Positions 17,107 through 26,574 are shown, numbered from the stretch's first letter. The stretch: 64,000 nucleotides of DNA from Hyphomicrobium_A sp964620915 (GCA_964620915.1 CAZUKP010000009.1:1-64000), one strand, 5' to 3'. A program made the numbers and translations. Notes: generated from the letters alone by a model not told the origin.

Positions 17107-18123
17107 ATGTCCGCCCGCACGCTTGTGTATGCCCTTGTGGTGCTCTTGCCGGGCATATCCGCGCAGGTCGTGCGCGCCGATCCATTCCTTGCCGATTTTG
17201 CATATCCGCACGCCGTCTCACGTTTCGATTTCCGCTCGCAGAACCAAGACGTGTGGATGTCTTACATGGACGTTGCCGTCTCGAAGCCGAACGGGCGAAC
17301 GATTGTGCTCCTGCATGGTAAGAACTTTTGTGGCGCGACCTGGGAGGATGCGATCGCCGCTTTAAGCGCGGACGGCTACCGCGCAATCGTTCCTGACCAA
17401 GTCGGCTTCTGCCGTTCGGACAAACCCAAAAGCTATCAATTCAGTTTTCAACAACTCGCTGCCAACACGCACGCACTGCTTCAGTCACTAGGAGTGGAAA
17501 AGCCCATCGTCATGGGGCACTCGATGGGCGGCATGCTGGCTATGCGCTATGCGCTGATGTATCCAAGCGACACGGCAGCGCTTGTTCTTGTGAATCCGAT
17601 CGGCCTTGAGGACTGGAAAGCCAAGGGTGTACCACTCGCAACCGTCGACGCACTTTACGCGCAAGAACGCAAGACCAGTGCTGAGAGCATCAAAGCCTAT
17701 CAGCGCAATGTCTACTACAGTGGGTCGTGGCGGCCCGCCTACGATCGATGGGTCAACATGCTCGCCAGCATGTACGAAGGCGAAGGCGGAGATCGGGTTG
17801 CTTGGAGCCAGGCACTCACCTCTGACATGATCCAGGCTCAGCCGGTGATTTATGAGATTGACCAGATCAAGGTTCCGACGTTGCTTTTCATCGGCGAACT
17901 CGACCGCACCGCGCTGGGTAAGAACCGCGCATCTCCCGAGGATGCAAAGAAGCTCGGCAACTATCCCGTACTCGCGCGCGAAGCAGCGGGGCGTATCCCT
18001 GAGGCCAAACTCATCACCTTCAATGATCTTGGGCATTCGCCGCATGTGGAAGCCCCCGATCGATTCAACGCTGCCCTCGTTGGGGCGCTCGATACGATGA
18101 TGGATAGCATTGATGAACGGTGA
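17107..18123 (+). CDS. exported alpha/beta hydrolase
   Basis: A 338-residue protein. Residues 1-25 form a Sec signal peptide (MSARTLVYALVVLLPGISA, cleavage near VRA|DP), so it is periplasmic. The alpha/beta-hydrolase fold is clear: oxyanion region LLHGKNFCGATW, nucleophile Ser in GHSMGGML, acid in GELDRTALG, and the His in NDLGHSPHVEAP. The start at 17107 has AGGA upstream. A longer frame from 17062 would hide the signal peptide. The substrate is unknown. The last 11 bases overlap prfC, so the two are probably cotranscribed. Confidence 0.87.
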   Translation: MSARTLVYALVVLLPGISAQVVRADPFLADFAYPHAVSRFDFRSQNQDVWMSYMDVAVSKPNGRTIVLLHGKNFCGATWEDAIAALSADGYRAIVPDQVGFCRSDKPKSYQFSFQQLAANTHALLQSLGVEKPIVMGHSMGGMLAMRYALMYPSDTAALVLVNPIGLEDWKAKGVPLATVDALYAQERKTSAESIKAYQRNVYYSGSWRPAYDRWVNMLASMYEGEGGDRVAWSQALTSDMIQAQPVIYEIDQIKVPTLLFIGELDRTALGKNRASPEDAKKLGNYPVLAREAAGRIPEAKLITFNDLGHSPHVEAPDRFNAALVGALDTMMDSIDER

Positions 18124-19762
18124 GACGGTTGCCCAGAGTGGTGCGGATCAAGACAGCCAAGCGCCGGCTGCGACCGTGCGGGCAAGCAGCGACTTAGCAC
18201 GCCAGATTGCGCGCCGGCGCACGTTCGCGATCATCTCTCACCCCGACGCCGGCAAAACGACGCTGACCGAAAAGCTATTGTTGTTCGGCGGGGCCATTCA
18301 GCTTGCCGGCCAGGTGAAAGCAAAAAAGGACCGGCGCGGTGCACGCTCCGACTGGATGGCGACGGAGCGCACGCGTGGCATCTCGGTGGCGGCCTCGGTG
18401 ATGACTTTCGAATATGGCGATGCCGTCTTGAACTTGCTTGATACACCCGGCCACGAAGACTTTTCCGACCATACGTATCGAACGCTTACGGCCGTCGACT
18501 CTGCGATCATGGTGATCGACGCGGCGAAGGGCATCGAATCGCGCACCCGGAAGCTCTTTGAGATTTGTCGGCTGCGCGATATCCCCATCATTACGTTCAT
18601 CAATAAGATGGACCGAGAGAGCCGCGAGCCGCTGGAGCTGTTGGACGAAATCGAAAAGGTGCTGGCACTTGATACCGCGCCGATGGTTTGGCCGGTCGGC
18701 CGGGGCCGCAATTTCGCCGGTACGTATGATCTGAACCAGCCGCGGATCCGACGCGTTGACGAAGATCCTGATGGACTGGCGGTGTCGGGGCCCGACGATC
18801 CGGCACTCGAAGCATTGCTCGAAGATGGTGCACTTACCGATTGGCGTGAAGAAATCGCGCTCGTCAGCGATGCATGCGGCCGCTTTGACTTGAAAGCCTT
18901 TCGCGAAGGAACGTTGACGCCGGTGTTTTTCGGCAGCGCGCTCAAGAACTTCGGTGTGCGCGATATCCTCGACGCGCTGGTGGCTTACGCGCCGCCTCCG
19001 CTCGACCGCAAAGCGGCAACACGCACGATTCACGCCGACGAGCCGGCCATGACTGGCATCGTCTTCAAGATCCAGGCGAACATGGATGCCAATCATCGCG
19101 ATCGCATCGCCTTCATGCGCGTATGCTCAGGCAAGCTCACGCGCGGGATGAAAGCCAAGCACGTGCGTACGGGCAAGACGATGGCGCTGCAGACGCCGCA
19201 GTTCTTCTTCGCTCAGGACCGGTCGCTTGCCGAGGAGGCCTACGCAGGTGACATCGTCGGTATCCCCAACCGTGGGGCCCTGCGCATTGGTGATGCTTTG
19301 ACCGAAGGCGAGGACATTCGCTTTCTGGGCATTCCGAGTTTTGCGCCCGAAATCCTTCGCCGCATCCGGCTCGAGGATGCGATCCGCGCCAAGAAGCTCA
19401 AAGAAGCTCTGCGCGAGATGGCGGAAGAGGGTGTTGTTCAGCTGTTCCAGCCAGTCGACGGCACTCAGCCCATCGTCGGGGTGATCGGTAACTTGCAGCT
19501 CGACGTATTGGCCGACCGGCTTGGCGACGAGTACGGACTGCCCGTGACGTATGATACTGCGCCCTGTGATGCGGCGCGCTGGATTTCATCGGAAGACCCT
19601 GCGGCGCTGGAACGCTTCATTGCAAGCCACAGGCCATCGATTGCCACCGATCTGGACGGCGACCATGTATTCTTGGCCGCGTCGGCATTCAATCTGGAGT
19701 GGACGCAGGAGAAGAACCCAGAGATAGTGTTTGCCGACATCAAGGCGATCGACCGCTCCTGA
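18113..19762 (+). CDS. prfC: peptide chain release factor 3
   Basis: A translational GTPase that removes RF1/RF2 from the ribosome after peptide release. The 549-residue protein has G1 SHPDAGKTTLTEK (residues 42-54), the switch TERTRGISV, G3 DTPGHEDFSDHTYR, G4 NKMDRE, then the beta-barrel and RF3 C-terminal domain (FQPVDGTQPIVGVIGNLQLDVL). Its length matches E. coli RF3 with a longer N-terminus. The ATG at 18113 lies inside the end of the upstream hydrolase gene, so translation may be coupled. Confidence 0.95.
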   Translation: MNGETVAQSGADQDSQAPAATVRASSDLARQIARRRTFAIISHPDAGKTTLTEKLLLFGGAIQLAGQVKAKKDRRGARSDWMATERTRGISVAASVMTFEYGDAVLNLLDTPGHEDFSDHTYRTLTAVDSAIMVIDAAKGIESRTRKLFEICRLRDIPIITFINKMDRESREPLELLDEIEKVLALDTAPMVWPVGRGRNFAGTYDLNQPRIRRVDEDPDGLAVSGPDDPALEALLEDGALTDWREEIALVSDACGRFDLKAFREGTLTPVFFGSALKNFGVRDILDALVAYAPPPLDRKAATRTIHADEPAMTGIVFKIQANMDANHRDRIAFMRVCSGKLTRGMKAKHVRTGKTMALQTPQFFFAQDRSLAEEAYAGDIVGIPNRGALRIGDALTEGEDIRFLGIPSFAPEILRRIRLEDAIRAKKLKEALREMAEEGVVQLFQPVDGTQPIVGVIGNLQLDVLADRLGDEYGLPVTYDTAPCDAARWISSEDPAALERFIASHRPSIATDLDGDHVFLAASAFNLEWTQEKNPEIVFADIKAIDRS

Positions 19763-19774
19763 TTGAGCGAGCCG

Positions 19775-19975
19775 TCAGGCTTCCGTACGTGCCTTCTTGT
19801 ATTTGTCTTCCCAGCGAACCAGTTCTTCCTTGAGGTTTCTGACGAAACGCTTGGTGCTGCGACGTAATTTCTTTGTGCCATCGCCGCCCTCTTCGCCGAG
19901 TGCCTTCAAGAGTTTTTCGCCGTGGTCGATGGCGCTCAGCGTGTCGTGGCGCACACCGGTGACGAGTTCCTTCAT
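19775..19975 (-). CDS. small highly charged hypothetical protein
   Basis: A 66-residue gene with a near-perfect ribosome site (AAGGAG, nine bases before the ATG). The product has no signal peptide or membrane segment. It is Lys/Arg/Glu-rich and predicted mostly helical (DGTKKLRRSTKRFVRNLKEELVRW), so it is probably a cytoplasmic amphipathic or nucleic-acid-associated protein. I do not recognise the family. It is convergent with prfC, 12 bases apart. Confidence 0.65.
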   Translation of the reverse strand: MKELVTGVRHDTLSAIDHGEKLLKALGEEGGDGTKKLRRSTKRFVRNLKEELVRWEDKYKKARTEA

Positions 19976-20153
19976 TTGGGTGTCTCCTTCCGCATTTGGC
20001 CCGTGGGCGGGTCCTGCGCCATCATCGCGCTATGGTGGAGCGATGTCATCACGCGAATGAAGCTTTAGGCACACAATTCCACGACGAGCACTTCTCCCTC
20101 GTGTGGAGGAAGAAGCGCTCCGTGTGTTTGCGGGTCTGTCGGGAAACGCGACC

Positions 20154-20411
20154 TCAGTGCGCCTGGGGAGGCGGCGGGCCTTTCCAGATGATCCGGCGCC
20201 CGCCCATGGTGCGCGTGCAGGATCTGCCGCCGAGTGTCCGCACCATCTTGAACGGCACCTGGGTTTGGGTGGCGTCCGTGTCGGTCAGGGCTGGAGCTGA
20301 TTGGGCTTGCTCTGCAGGTTCGGAGGCGGTCGGCGCAGAGGTGTCCTCGGCCAGAGCAGGAAGTGCGAAACCGGCCACAAGAAGGGCCGACAGTGAAAGT
20401 GCTTGTTTCAT
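20154..20411 (-). CDS. small exported hypothetical protein
   Basis: An 85-residue protein with a Sec signal peptide (MKQALSLSALLVAGFALPALA|ED). An Ala/Thr/Glu/Gln-rich linker follows, and the C-terminal half is basic (VRTLGGRSCTRTMGGRRIIW) with a single cysteine and a proline tail. AGGACAT lies upstream of the ATG. The single Cys and repeated TxGGR pieces (LGGRSC, MGGRRI) are the only notable features. Function is unknown. It probably acts in the periplasm. Confidence 0.62.
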   Translation of the reverse strand: MKQALSLSALLVAGFALPALAEDTSAPTASEPAEQAQSAPALTDTDATQTQVPFKMVRTLGGRSCTRTMGGRRIIWKGPPPPQAH

Positions 20412-20482
20412 TTTATGTCCTATTCCAGGTGCCGGGCATAGCGTAGCGCATGGCGCACTTGCTCACGGCACTCCATAAGCGG

Positions 20483-20500
20483 GGCGATTGATTAATCGCC
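20483..20500. terminator. short hairpin, possible weak terminator
   Basis: GGCGATT at 20483-20489 and AATCGCC at 20494-20500 form a perfect seven-base stem with a four-base loop. It lies between the tautomerase gene and the small exported gene, both leftward. The T-run is poor on both strands (TTTCC rightward), so termination is only a guess. Confidence 0.3.
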
Positions 20501-20608
20501 TTTCCGTAACGTCGGATATAGGTGCACGTGCCGTTCAACACCACTCACATGCCCGTGGCAAATTGCGAGCAAACATTGATCGGATGTGCGTGCGGAAGGG
20601 ATCAGGGG

Positions 20609-20998
20609 TTAGAGATCGCCGGTGAGAAATTGTGCGCTGCCGTGCCCGAATGACCAATCCTCATCGGAGTTCTCGATGATCGACACCACAAGGTCGGAGG
20701 GTGCGATGCCGCAGCTGCGTTCGAGTTCTTCCGCCAACAGGCGATAGAATGCTTCCTTCGCCTCGCGCCCGCGCGGGCGGCTCGTCACCTGCAAAAATAC
20801 GACTTTGTCCGTTCGCGGGATGCCAAGGCCGGTATCCTCGATGATCATGCGCGAGGGGTTGTGCTCGTGCACGATTTGATAGCGATCGCGCTCAGGCACC
20901 TTGAAGGCGGCAAGCATGGCGCGGTGCGCGGCATCGAGAAGGCTTTTGATCTCAGCGTCCGAGCGGCCTTCGATCAAATCAAAGCGAAGGAGAGGCAT
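20609..20998 (-). CDS. tautomerase family protein
   Basis: A 129-residue member of the 4-oxalocrotonate tautomerase superfamily. It begins MPLLRFDLIEGRSDAEIKSL, and the conserved Pro2 is the catalytic base of the family. The middle segment EHNPSRMIIEDTGLGIPRT and the later SRPRGREAKEAFYRLLAEEL match the longer tautomerase subgroup with two beta-alpha-beta units in one chain. The substrate is unknown. It is not in an evident operon. Confidence 0.85.
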   Translation of the reverse strand: MPLLRFDLIEGRSDAEIKSLLDAAHRAMLAAFKVPERDRYQIVHEHNPSRMIIEDTGLGIPRTDKVVFLQVTSRPRGREAKEAFYRLLAEELERSCGIAPSDLVVSIIENSDEDWSFGHGSAQFLTGDL

Positions 20999-21080
20999 GG
21001 TCCAGCCTTGTGTAGGGATTGGGACATGTTGAACGCGATGTGTTTACGCGTGGCGGCTGCACCAGGCAATGTGGGCGCGC

Positions 21081-22556
21081 CTATGTGTCCGTCTGCTCTT
21101 CGAGCAGATCGGCAAAGTACCCGCTTAGCAACCGGTTGTGCGGGTCGCGCTCGCGCCGCATCTGGGCAAATGCCTTCCAGCGTGGGCCATACGCCTTCTT
21201 CACCTGGGAGGCCGTGAGGTGCTTGGTTTGGTTGAACAAGGGGTGTCCACCACGCGCACTGGCAAATTCGTTGAAGGCCTTGAGGAAGTCGTCCCAGCCG
21301 GGCCCGCCTGTTGAGACCGGGTCGATGCTGAAGGCTGAGGCATCGTGACAATAGGATAGCAGAGCATTGGAATCGGCAACGAGGCGGTAGCCTACGGCCG
21401 GAAGTTCGCATCGGTAACCCGTTCGCTCTGCGTACTCCCGACAGAAGCAGAAGTAGTCTTCGAGAATGTCGAAGAAACCGTCCTCGTCGAACGACCACAT
21501 GGAGAAGACAAACTTATGGGGGCCGGCCCGATCATTGTGGCGGATGATTTGCGCTTGCGGCTGCGTGCGTGCCCCGCCGACGAACCAGGCCATACCGCGT
21601 CGCGTCAGGCGACCGAAATACTGCACCAGCGCGTTTTCGATCTGGGCGTTTGGCGAGATGTGTTTGATCCATGCGACATACATCGGAGCATGCCTGCGCC
21701 AGAATGCGTTGCGTAGCCACCAGTTGCCTGACGAGGTTGGCTTGATGCCCGGCAGCTCTTGCCGCGTCTCCAAAACGACCTGATCGGCGAAGGGATAAAA
21801 GTACATCATCAGCGCGTAATTCTGCGCCACGAGGTCGGGCACCGCCGCCCGGAATTTGGCAAGTGAGTAGATTGAGTGGCGTGCATAAACGGCGGTCATC
21901 GGTTTGGCGCGCAGCGTGACTTCAACGATGACGCCCAACAGTCCGTAGCTGGAGCGTAATAGACGCATTTCCTCAGGATGTTCAGCTTCGGTGTAGTCGG
22001 CCACCGTCCCGTCAGGTTTCACCACTTTGACGCCCGAGACGAAGGAACTCACCTGCCCCCAGTGCGAGGTTCCAATCAGCGAACTGTCCTTCGTTGCTGC
22101 GCAGGCCGCCGCGCCCAGCGTCACGTTGCCGATCTCGGTGTTGACATGGAACTGCTTGGCGTGGCGTGCCAGCTCTTCGGCAACATCGATATAGAGCGCG
22201 CCGGCTTCCGCAGTGACGAAGTCTTCGCCCACCTCCAGAATGCGGGTCATGTCCGTCATGTCGAGCATGGTTCCGCCGACGTCTGCGGAGCAGGGCGCGG
22301 GTGAGTGCATTTTGCCGACGGCGCGCACCGGTGTGGGGTAAGTAGCGGTATCAGTGACGACACGCACCACGTCGTCGATCGTTTGCGGTTTGACGATCGC
22401 GACCGGCCGGTAGGTGACACCACCTTCCCAGTTGGTGACGCCATCCTGGGAAAGCTGCTCTGCCGCCTGCGACTGTTCGACCACGAGTGCACTTCGACTC
22501 GGCTTGAACATCGACGCGATCGGTGGCGTCAGCAAGATTGGAGCAAACAGCTTCAT
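21081..22556 (-). CDS. FAD-linked oxidase related to L-gulonolactone/D-arabinonolactone oxidases
   Basis: A 491-residue protein with an FAD-binding type 4 (PCMH-like) domain in the N-terminal half: PQTIDDVVRVV, RAVGKMHSPAPC, then GNVTLGAAACAATKDSSLIGTSHWGQVSSFVSGVKVVKPDG trimmed here, and SYGLLGVIVEVTLRAKPM. The C-terminal half carries the sugar-lactone oxidase (ALO) type region ending NQTKHLTASQVKKAYGPRWKAFAQMRRERDPHNRLLSGYF, again in pieces. It likely oxidises a sugar alcohol or aldonolactone with oxygen or another acceptor. The exact substrate is unknown. The conserved His for covalent flavin is not obvious. Confidence 0.8.
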   Translation of the reverse strand: MKLFAPILLTPPIASMFKPSRSALVVEQSQAAEQLSQDGVTNWEGGVTYRPVAIVKPQTIDDVVRVVTDTATYPTPVRAVGKMHSPAPCSADVGGTMLDMTDMTRILEVGEDFVTAEAGALYIDVAEELARHAKQFHVNTEIGNVTLGAAACAATKDSSLIGTSHWGQVSSFVSGVKVVKPDGTVADYTEAEHPEEMRLLRSSYGLLGVIVEVTLRAKPMTAVYARHSIYSLAKFRAAVPDLVAQNYALMMYFYPFADQVVLETRQELPGIKPTSSGNWWLRNAFWRRHAPMYVAWIKHISPNAQIENALVQYFGRLTRRGMAWFVGGARTQPQAQIIRHNDRAGPHKFVFSMWSFDEDGFFDILEDYFCFCREYAERTGYRCELPAVGYRLVADSNALLSYCHDASAFSIDPVSTGGPGWDDFLKAFNEFASARGGHPLFNQTKHLTASQVKKAYGPRWKAFAQMRRERDPHNRLLSGYFADLLEEQTDT

Positions 22557-22721
22557 GTCGATGATAGGGCCCGGCCATGGGGCACCTTCGCATTCGCCTT
22601 CGGTGCTCCGAATGCGGTTACGTTATCGTCCGAATGGTTACAAACGAATGTGCGCCACTCGGCATGCTTAACGGGGCGTTGCCTGCCGTGTGACACCTGG
22701 AATAGCGGGTCTCACGGGCGC

Positions 22722-23873
22722 TCACGTGCCCAAACGCTGGCCGATGATAATCATGCGCGCGGCGCGCTCGGCAGCATCCTGTAGGTATTGACGCGACTTT
22801 CTGATCGCGTCTTCAAGAGGCATCGCATTTGGCGTGGCTGTCTCTAGCCCGTCAATCCCGTGAGCAAACACACCACCTGCGTCATCGGAGAGCCCGCCGC
22901 CGATCGCGACCACGGGTATGCCGAGCCTGTGCGCAGCGGCCGCGACGCCGGCAGGCGTCTTTCCGAATGCGGTCTGAAAGTCGACGCGGCCTTCACCGGT
23001 AAAGGCGAGCTGCGCGCCCTGCATGTGCTCTTCCAGCCGCGTGACGGCGACGACGATTTCGACACCGCGCTTGAGCGTTGCATTGGTGAAGGCGATGAGT
23101 CCCGCACCAATCCCGCCACCGGCACCTGCCCCCGGCGTCTCAGCCACGTCGGCGCCAATGCTGCGTTTGATGATGTGGGCGAAGTGAGCGAGATTCTTGT
23201 CGAGCTGCTCGACCATCTCTGGCGTTGCACCCTTCTGTGGGCCGTAGACCCGGGAGGCGCCGTTTTCTCCAACCAGTGGATTGGTGACGTCGCAGGCCAC
23301 AGTGATGCGCACGCGGGCAACGCCTGGATGAACCGACGACATGTCGATGGCTTCGACTTTCCCTAGGTCGCCACCGGAGATGTTGTCGTTGATGGGCGCA
23401 CCGCCGAAATTGAGAAAGCGCACGCCGAGTGCTTGGGCAAGACCTGCGCCGGCGTCGTTGGTTGCCGATCCGCCGATCCCAATGATGATCTCTTCTGCGC
23501 CGCGTTCGATCGCGTCGGCAATCAGCTCGCCGGTGCCATAGGTGGTTGCGATCAAAGGGTTGCGTTTTTCTTTCGGTACGAGCGGCAAGCCGGAGGCCTC
23601 CGCCATCTCGATCACCGCCGTGCGACTGTCGCCAAGGAGGCCATACGAAGCCACGACCTTGTCACGCATCGGGCCTGTGACTTCGCACTTGATGAACTGA
23701 CCGCCGGTTGCGTCGACCAGCGACTGCACGGTGCCTTCACCGCCATCGGCCATCGGCACTTTTACGTAAACCGCATCAGGCCAAACCCGCTTCAAGCCGG
23801 CCTCGATCTCACTTGCGACTTCCAGCGACGTCAGGTTTTCTTTGAAGGAATCGGGGGCGATGACAATTTTCAT
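22722..23873 (-). CDS. glycerate 2-kinase (GarK/GlxK family)
   Basis: Phosphorylates D-glycerate with ATP, to 2-phosphoglycerate in this family. The 383-residue protein begins KIVIAPDSFKENLTSLEVA and carries VPMADGGEGT, ATTYGTGELIADAIERGAEEIIIGIGGSATNDAGAGLAQALG (quoted in part) and GEGRVDFQTAFGKTPAGVA. All are hallmarks of the family, and its length is normal. It may serve glyoxylate or photorespiratory-type carbon return. No glyoxylate carboligase is in the window. Confidence 0.93.
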   Translation of the reverse strand: MKIVIAPDSFKENLTSLEVASEIEAGLKRVWPDAVYVKVPMADGGEGTVQSLVDATGGQFIKCEVTGPMRDKVVASYGLLGDSRTAVIEMAEASGLPLVPKEKRNPLIATTYGTGELIADAIERGAEEIIIGIGGSATNDAGAGLAQALGVRFLNFGGAPINDNISGGDLGKVEAIDMSSVHPGVARVRITVACDVTNPLVGENGASRVYGPQKGATPEMVEQLDKNLAHFAHIIKRSIGADVAETPGAGAGGGIGAGLIAFTNATLKRGVEIVVAVTRLEEHMQGAQLAFTGEGRVDFQTAFGKTPAGVAAAAHRLGIPVVAIGGGLSDDAGGVFAHGIDGLETATPNAMPLEDAIRKSRQYLQDAAERAARMIIIGQRLGT

Positions 23874-24008
23874 CAGGCGCTTCTTCTCGTGGAGGCTCGT
23901 TTCGGTAGGGCTAGTCTGCGACAGGATTAGGGGAAAGTCTGCACTGTGTCGCGCCCGTGCGTTGGCTGAGGCGGGGGCGAGGACTTCCGCCTGATCGTGC
24001 CGAAAGCA

Positions 24009-24674
24009 TTAGGCCCCAAGATCCTGGATAGCATCGGACTCCACGATATGCACACCCGGCTCGCTTTGTCTGGCGCAGGCGAGCATGGCCTTGGCGACGG
24101 TTTCGGTCGGCACGGCTCGGTATTTCTTGAGGCGGCCGACCATGAGCGGGCCAATGACGGCAAGTGCCCGGTTTCCGACCCGTTCGGCGAGCCGGAACTC
24201 GTCGCGCTCGCCTTTCAGTAGAGAGGGCCTGAGAATGTAGGCAGACCGGACGTCAGCCTGCGCGACGCCTTGCTCCATTTCGCCTTTGGTTCGCATGTAA
24301 ACGCTTTTCGAGTGTGCATCCGCACCGAGCGAGCTGATGGTGACGAAGGCTCCGGCATCCTGCGCTGCGGCCCATTTGGCAAGTGCGATGGGGATGTCGC
24401 GATCGACGCGCTGAAAGGCTTGCGTCGACCCGGCCTTCTTCTGCGTTGTGCCGATGCAACAGAACACTGTCTGCACCGGGTCACTTATGGGCACGCCAGA
24501 CAGGCTCTCGAGGTCGATCACATGTTCCTCGACCTTCGCCAAGCTGGCAAAGGGCGTAGCCCTTCGATGCAGGATGATGATTTTTGCGTAGTCGCCGGAT
24601 GAGGAAAGCAGCGGGGTGAGCTTACGCCCAATCGCACCTGTTGCCCCGACGATGAGGGCTGTCTTTTCTACCAT
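24009..24674 (-). CDS. NAD(P)-binding Rossmann-fold protein (atypical SDR, HTATIP2-like)
   Basis: A 221-residue protein with the N-terminal dinucleotide motif GATGAIGRKL at residues 10-19. Family patterns follow: VFCCIGTTQKKAGS, VDRDIPIALAKWAA, FVTISSLGADAHSKSVYMRTKGEMEQGV and LRPSLLKGERDEFR. Such proteins bind NAD(P)H and may act as oxidoreductases or epimerase-like sensors. A GAGGAA ribosome site precedes the start. The substrate is unknown. Confidence 0.85.
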   Translation of the reverse strand: MVEKTALIVGATGAIGRKLTPLLSSSGDYAKIIILHRRATPFASLAKVEEHVIDLESLSGVPISDPVQTVFCCIGTTQKKAGSTQAFQRVDRDIPIALAKWAAAQDAGAFVTISSLGADAHSKSVYMRTKGEMEQGVAQADVRSAYILRPSLLKGERDEFRLAERVGNRALAVIGPLMVGRLKKYRAVPTETVAKAMLACARQSEPGVHIVESDAIQDLGA

Positions 24675-24793
24675 GCAGGATGGTTCCTCTTTGGCGCTTT
24701 TACAGCCAAACCTACTCGCCTGTGCGTTCGCCGTCTAACTCATCGCTGACTTGGTAGCCCAATGTCATGGGACCACTGTGACGTATCGCAGTG

Positions 24794-25711
24794 CTATGGG
24801 TCCTGCGCAATTGCATCCCAAACCGGCGTCTCTCCGAAACATTCGACAAGGAAATCGATAAACTTTCGTGTCTTCGCCGCCAAAAAGCGGTTGGGCGCGT
24901 AGAGCGCATGAAGGGCAAGCGGGAGGGCTTGGTGTCGGGGAAGAACGACGTCGAGGCGGCCAGCTGCGATGTCGGGGCCGACGAGAAACGTCGGTAGAAT
25001 TGCAATGCCTTGCCCGCGCAAAGCCGCAGCGCGCAATACATCCCCGTTATTGGAACACAAGACTGACGTGATTGGCGCTTGAACCGTTTCTGGGCCCTTG
25101 GTGAGGGTCCAACGCTGAACGGCTGCGATCTGTCCGTAGCTCAGGCATCGATGGCTTGTCAGATCCTCAATCTTGTCCGGCATGCCGTGCTGCCTAATGT
25201 AGTCGGGCGCTGCAACCAGGACGCGTCGTATCGGTGAAAGGCGGCGCGCGATGAGGCTCGAGTCCGCGAGCGCGCCGATGCGGATCGTGACATCGACGCC
25301 TTCCTCCAGTGGATCGATGAACCGGTCGTTGAGTGTCAGCTCGATTGCGAGCTCAGGGGTACGGGCCATGAAGTCGGCAACTGCGGGCCCAAGGTAGAGT
25401 GTTCCAAACGACATGGGCGCATTGACCTTCAGCACGCCCCTCGGCTCGTCGTGCAGGCTTGAGACTTCGTTTTCCGTTTCCGCGACGTCGGCGAGAATGG
25501 CGACACAGCGCCCATAGTAGGCACGGCCCACTTCCGTCGGCACCACGCGCCGGGTGGTGCGGTCGAGCAGGCGGGCACCTAACACCTGCTCCAGTTCCAT
25601 CACCGCCTTGCTGACCGCGGAGCGCGTTAGGCCAAGGCGGCGCGCGGCCTCGGCGTAGCTGCCGGCGCCCACCACCTTGGTGAATGCATTCATGGCCTCG
25701 AGTTTGTCCAT
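24794..25711 (-). CDS. LysR-family transcriptional regulator
   Basis: A 305-residue regulator. Residues 1-60 form the winged helix-turn-helix (MNAFTKVVGAGSYAEAARRLGLTRSAVSKAVMELEQVLG, in part), followed by a periplasmic-binding-like effector domain with the usual RIGALADSSLIARRL and GQGIAILPTFL. The start at 25711 is preferred to a much longer frame because the homologous N-terminus begins here. It is divergent from a pirin gene with two inverted repeats between them, so it probably regulates itself and the pirin gene. The effector is unknown. Confidence 0.9.
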   Translation of the reverse strand: MDKLEAMNAFTKVVGAGSYAEAARRLGLTRSAVSKAVMELEQVLGARLLDRTTRRVVPTEVGRAYYGRCVAILADVAETENEVSSLHDEPRGVLKVNAPMSFGTLYLGPAVADFMARTPELAIELTLNDRFIDPLEEGVDVTIRIGALADSSLIARRLSPIRRVLVAAPDYIRQHGMPDKIEDLTSHRCLSYGQIAAVQRWTLTKGPETVQAPITSVLCSNNGDVLRAAALRGQGIAILPTFLVGPDIAAGRLDVVLPRHQALPLALHALYAPNRFLAAKTRKFIDFLVECFGETPVWDAIAQDP

Positions 25712-25715
25712 TTGT

Positions 25716-25783
25716 TTCCAAAATGGAACCAGATTGGGCAAAAATACGCCTATTGAGCCGGTATTGTCGACACTCCATTTGGA
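25716..25783. promoter_or_regulatory. two TCCA/TGGA inverted repeats in the LysR/pirin intergenic region
   Basis: TTCCA-AAA-TGGAA at 25716-25728 is a perfect palindrome that fits the LysR T-N11-A box. It sits 4 bases upstream of the LysR start. TCCA-TT-TGGA at 25774-25783 is a second palindrome with the same half-site, 49 bases before the pirin start. Shared half-sites suggest one protein, presumably the LysR regulator, binds both. Confidence 0.5.
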
Positions 25784-25832
25784 TGGCAGGAGCACAGCCG
25801 GCGCTTCGCCGGCCAATGAATGGAGGTCCGAT

Positions 25833-26537
25833 ATGCTTACCTTGCGCAAAGCCGAAGACCGTGGCCACGCCAATTTCGGATGGCTCGACAGCCACCACAG
25901 CTTTTCGTTCGGCCAATACTACGATCCCGAGCACATGGGGTTTGGGCCGCTACGGGTCATCAACGACGACCGCATCGCCGCGGGCCAGGGATTTCCCACC
26001 CATCCCCACAGAGACATGGAGATCATCACCTATGTGCTCGAGGGCGCGTTGCGCCACCAAGACAGCCTTGGGACCGGCTCCGTCATCCGCGCGGGTGATG
26101 TTCAGGCCATGTCGGCTGGGACGGGCATTCGTCACAGCGAATACAACGCGTCATCAACCGATCCCGTCCACCTATTGCAGATTTGGGTCATCCCCGAGCG
26201 AAAAGGGCTGGCGCCGCGCTACGAGCAAAAGACGTATTCGCGCGATGAAAAGCGGGGCCAGCTCTGCCTGATCGGCTCACGCTCCGGACGCGACGGCTCT
26301 ATCGTCGTTCACAGCGACATTGACCTTTACGCCGCGCTGTTAGGTGAAGGCGAAGTGGTTCGACACACGCTGGAACCTGGCCGCACCGGCTGGCTGCAGG
26401 TGGCGCGGGGGCGGGCAACGATAAACGATCAGATGCTCGATGCCGGCGACGGTGTCGCGATTGCCGAGAGTGGCACGCTGAAAGTTGCACACGTTGCGGA
26501 TGAAGCGGAGGTCTTGTTGTTCGACATGGCCGCATAG
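25833..26537 (+). CDS. pirin family protein (bicupin)
   Basis: A 234-residue cupin protein. The N-terminal pirin signature is present: LDSHHSFSFGQYYDPEHMGFG, GFPTHPHRDMEIITYVLEGAL and the later GTGIRHSEYN. The metal-binding residues are the His pair of HPHRDME and the His/Glu of RHSE. Some bacterial pirins are quercetin dioxygenases or redox-linked regulators of carbon metabolism, but function cannot be assigned here. The start has GGAGG seven bases upstream. It is divergent from a LysR regulator. Confidence 0.92.
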   Translation: MLTLRKAEDRGHANFGWLDSHHSFSFGQYYDPEHMGFGPLRVINDDRIAAGQGFPTHPHRDMEIITYVLEGALRHQDSLGTGSVIRAGDVQAMSAGTGIRHSEYNASSTDPVHLLQIWVIPERKGLAPRYEQKTYSRDEKRGQLCLIGSRSGRDGSIVVHSDIDLYAALLGEGEVVRHTLEPGRTGWLQVARGRATINDQMLDAGDGVAIAESGTLKVAHVADEAEVLLFDMAA

Positions 26538-26574
26538 GCGTGAAGCCTCGCAGAACTGACCGCACGACCATTGC

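Noticed and set aside
18275..19096. 273-codon leftward frame antisense to prfC
   Set aside because: prfC motifs are unambiguous on the other strand.
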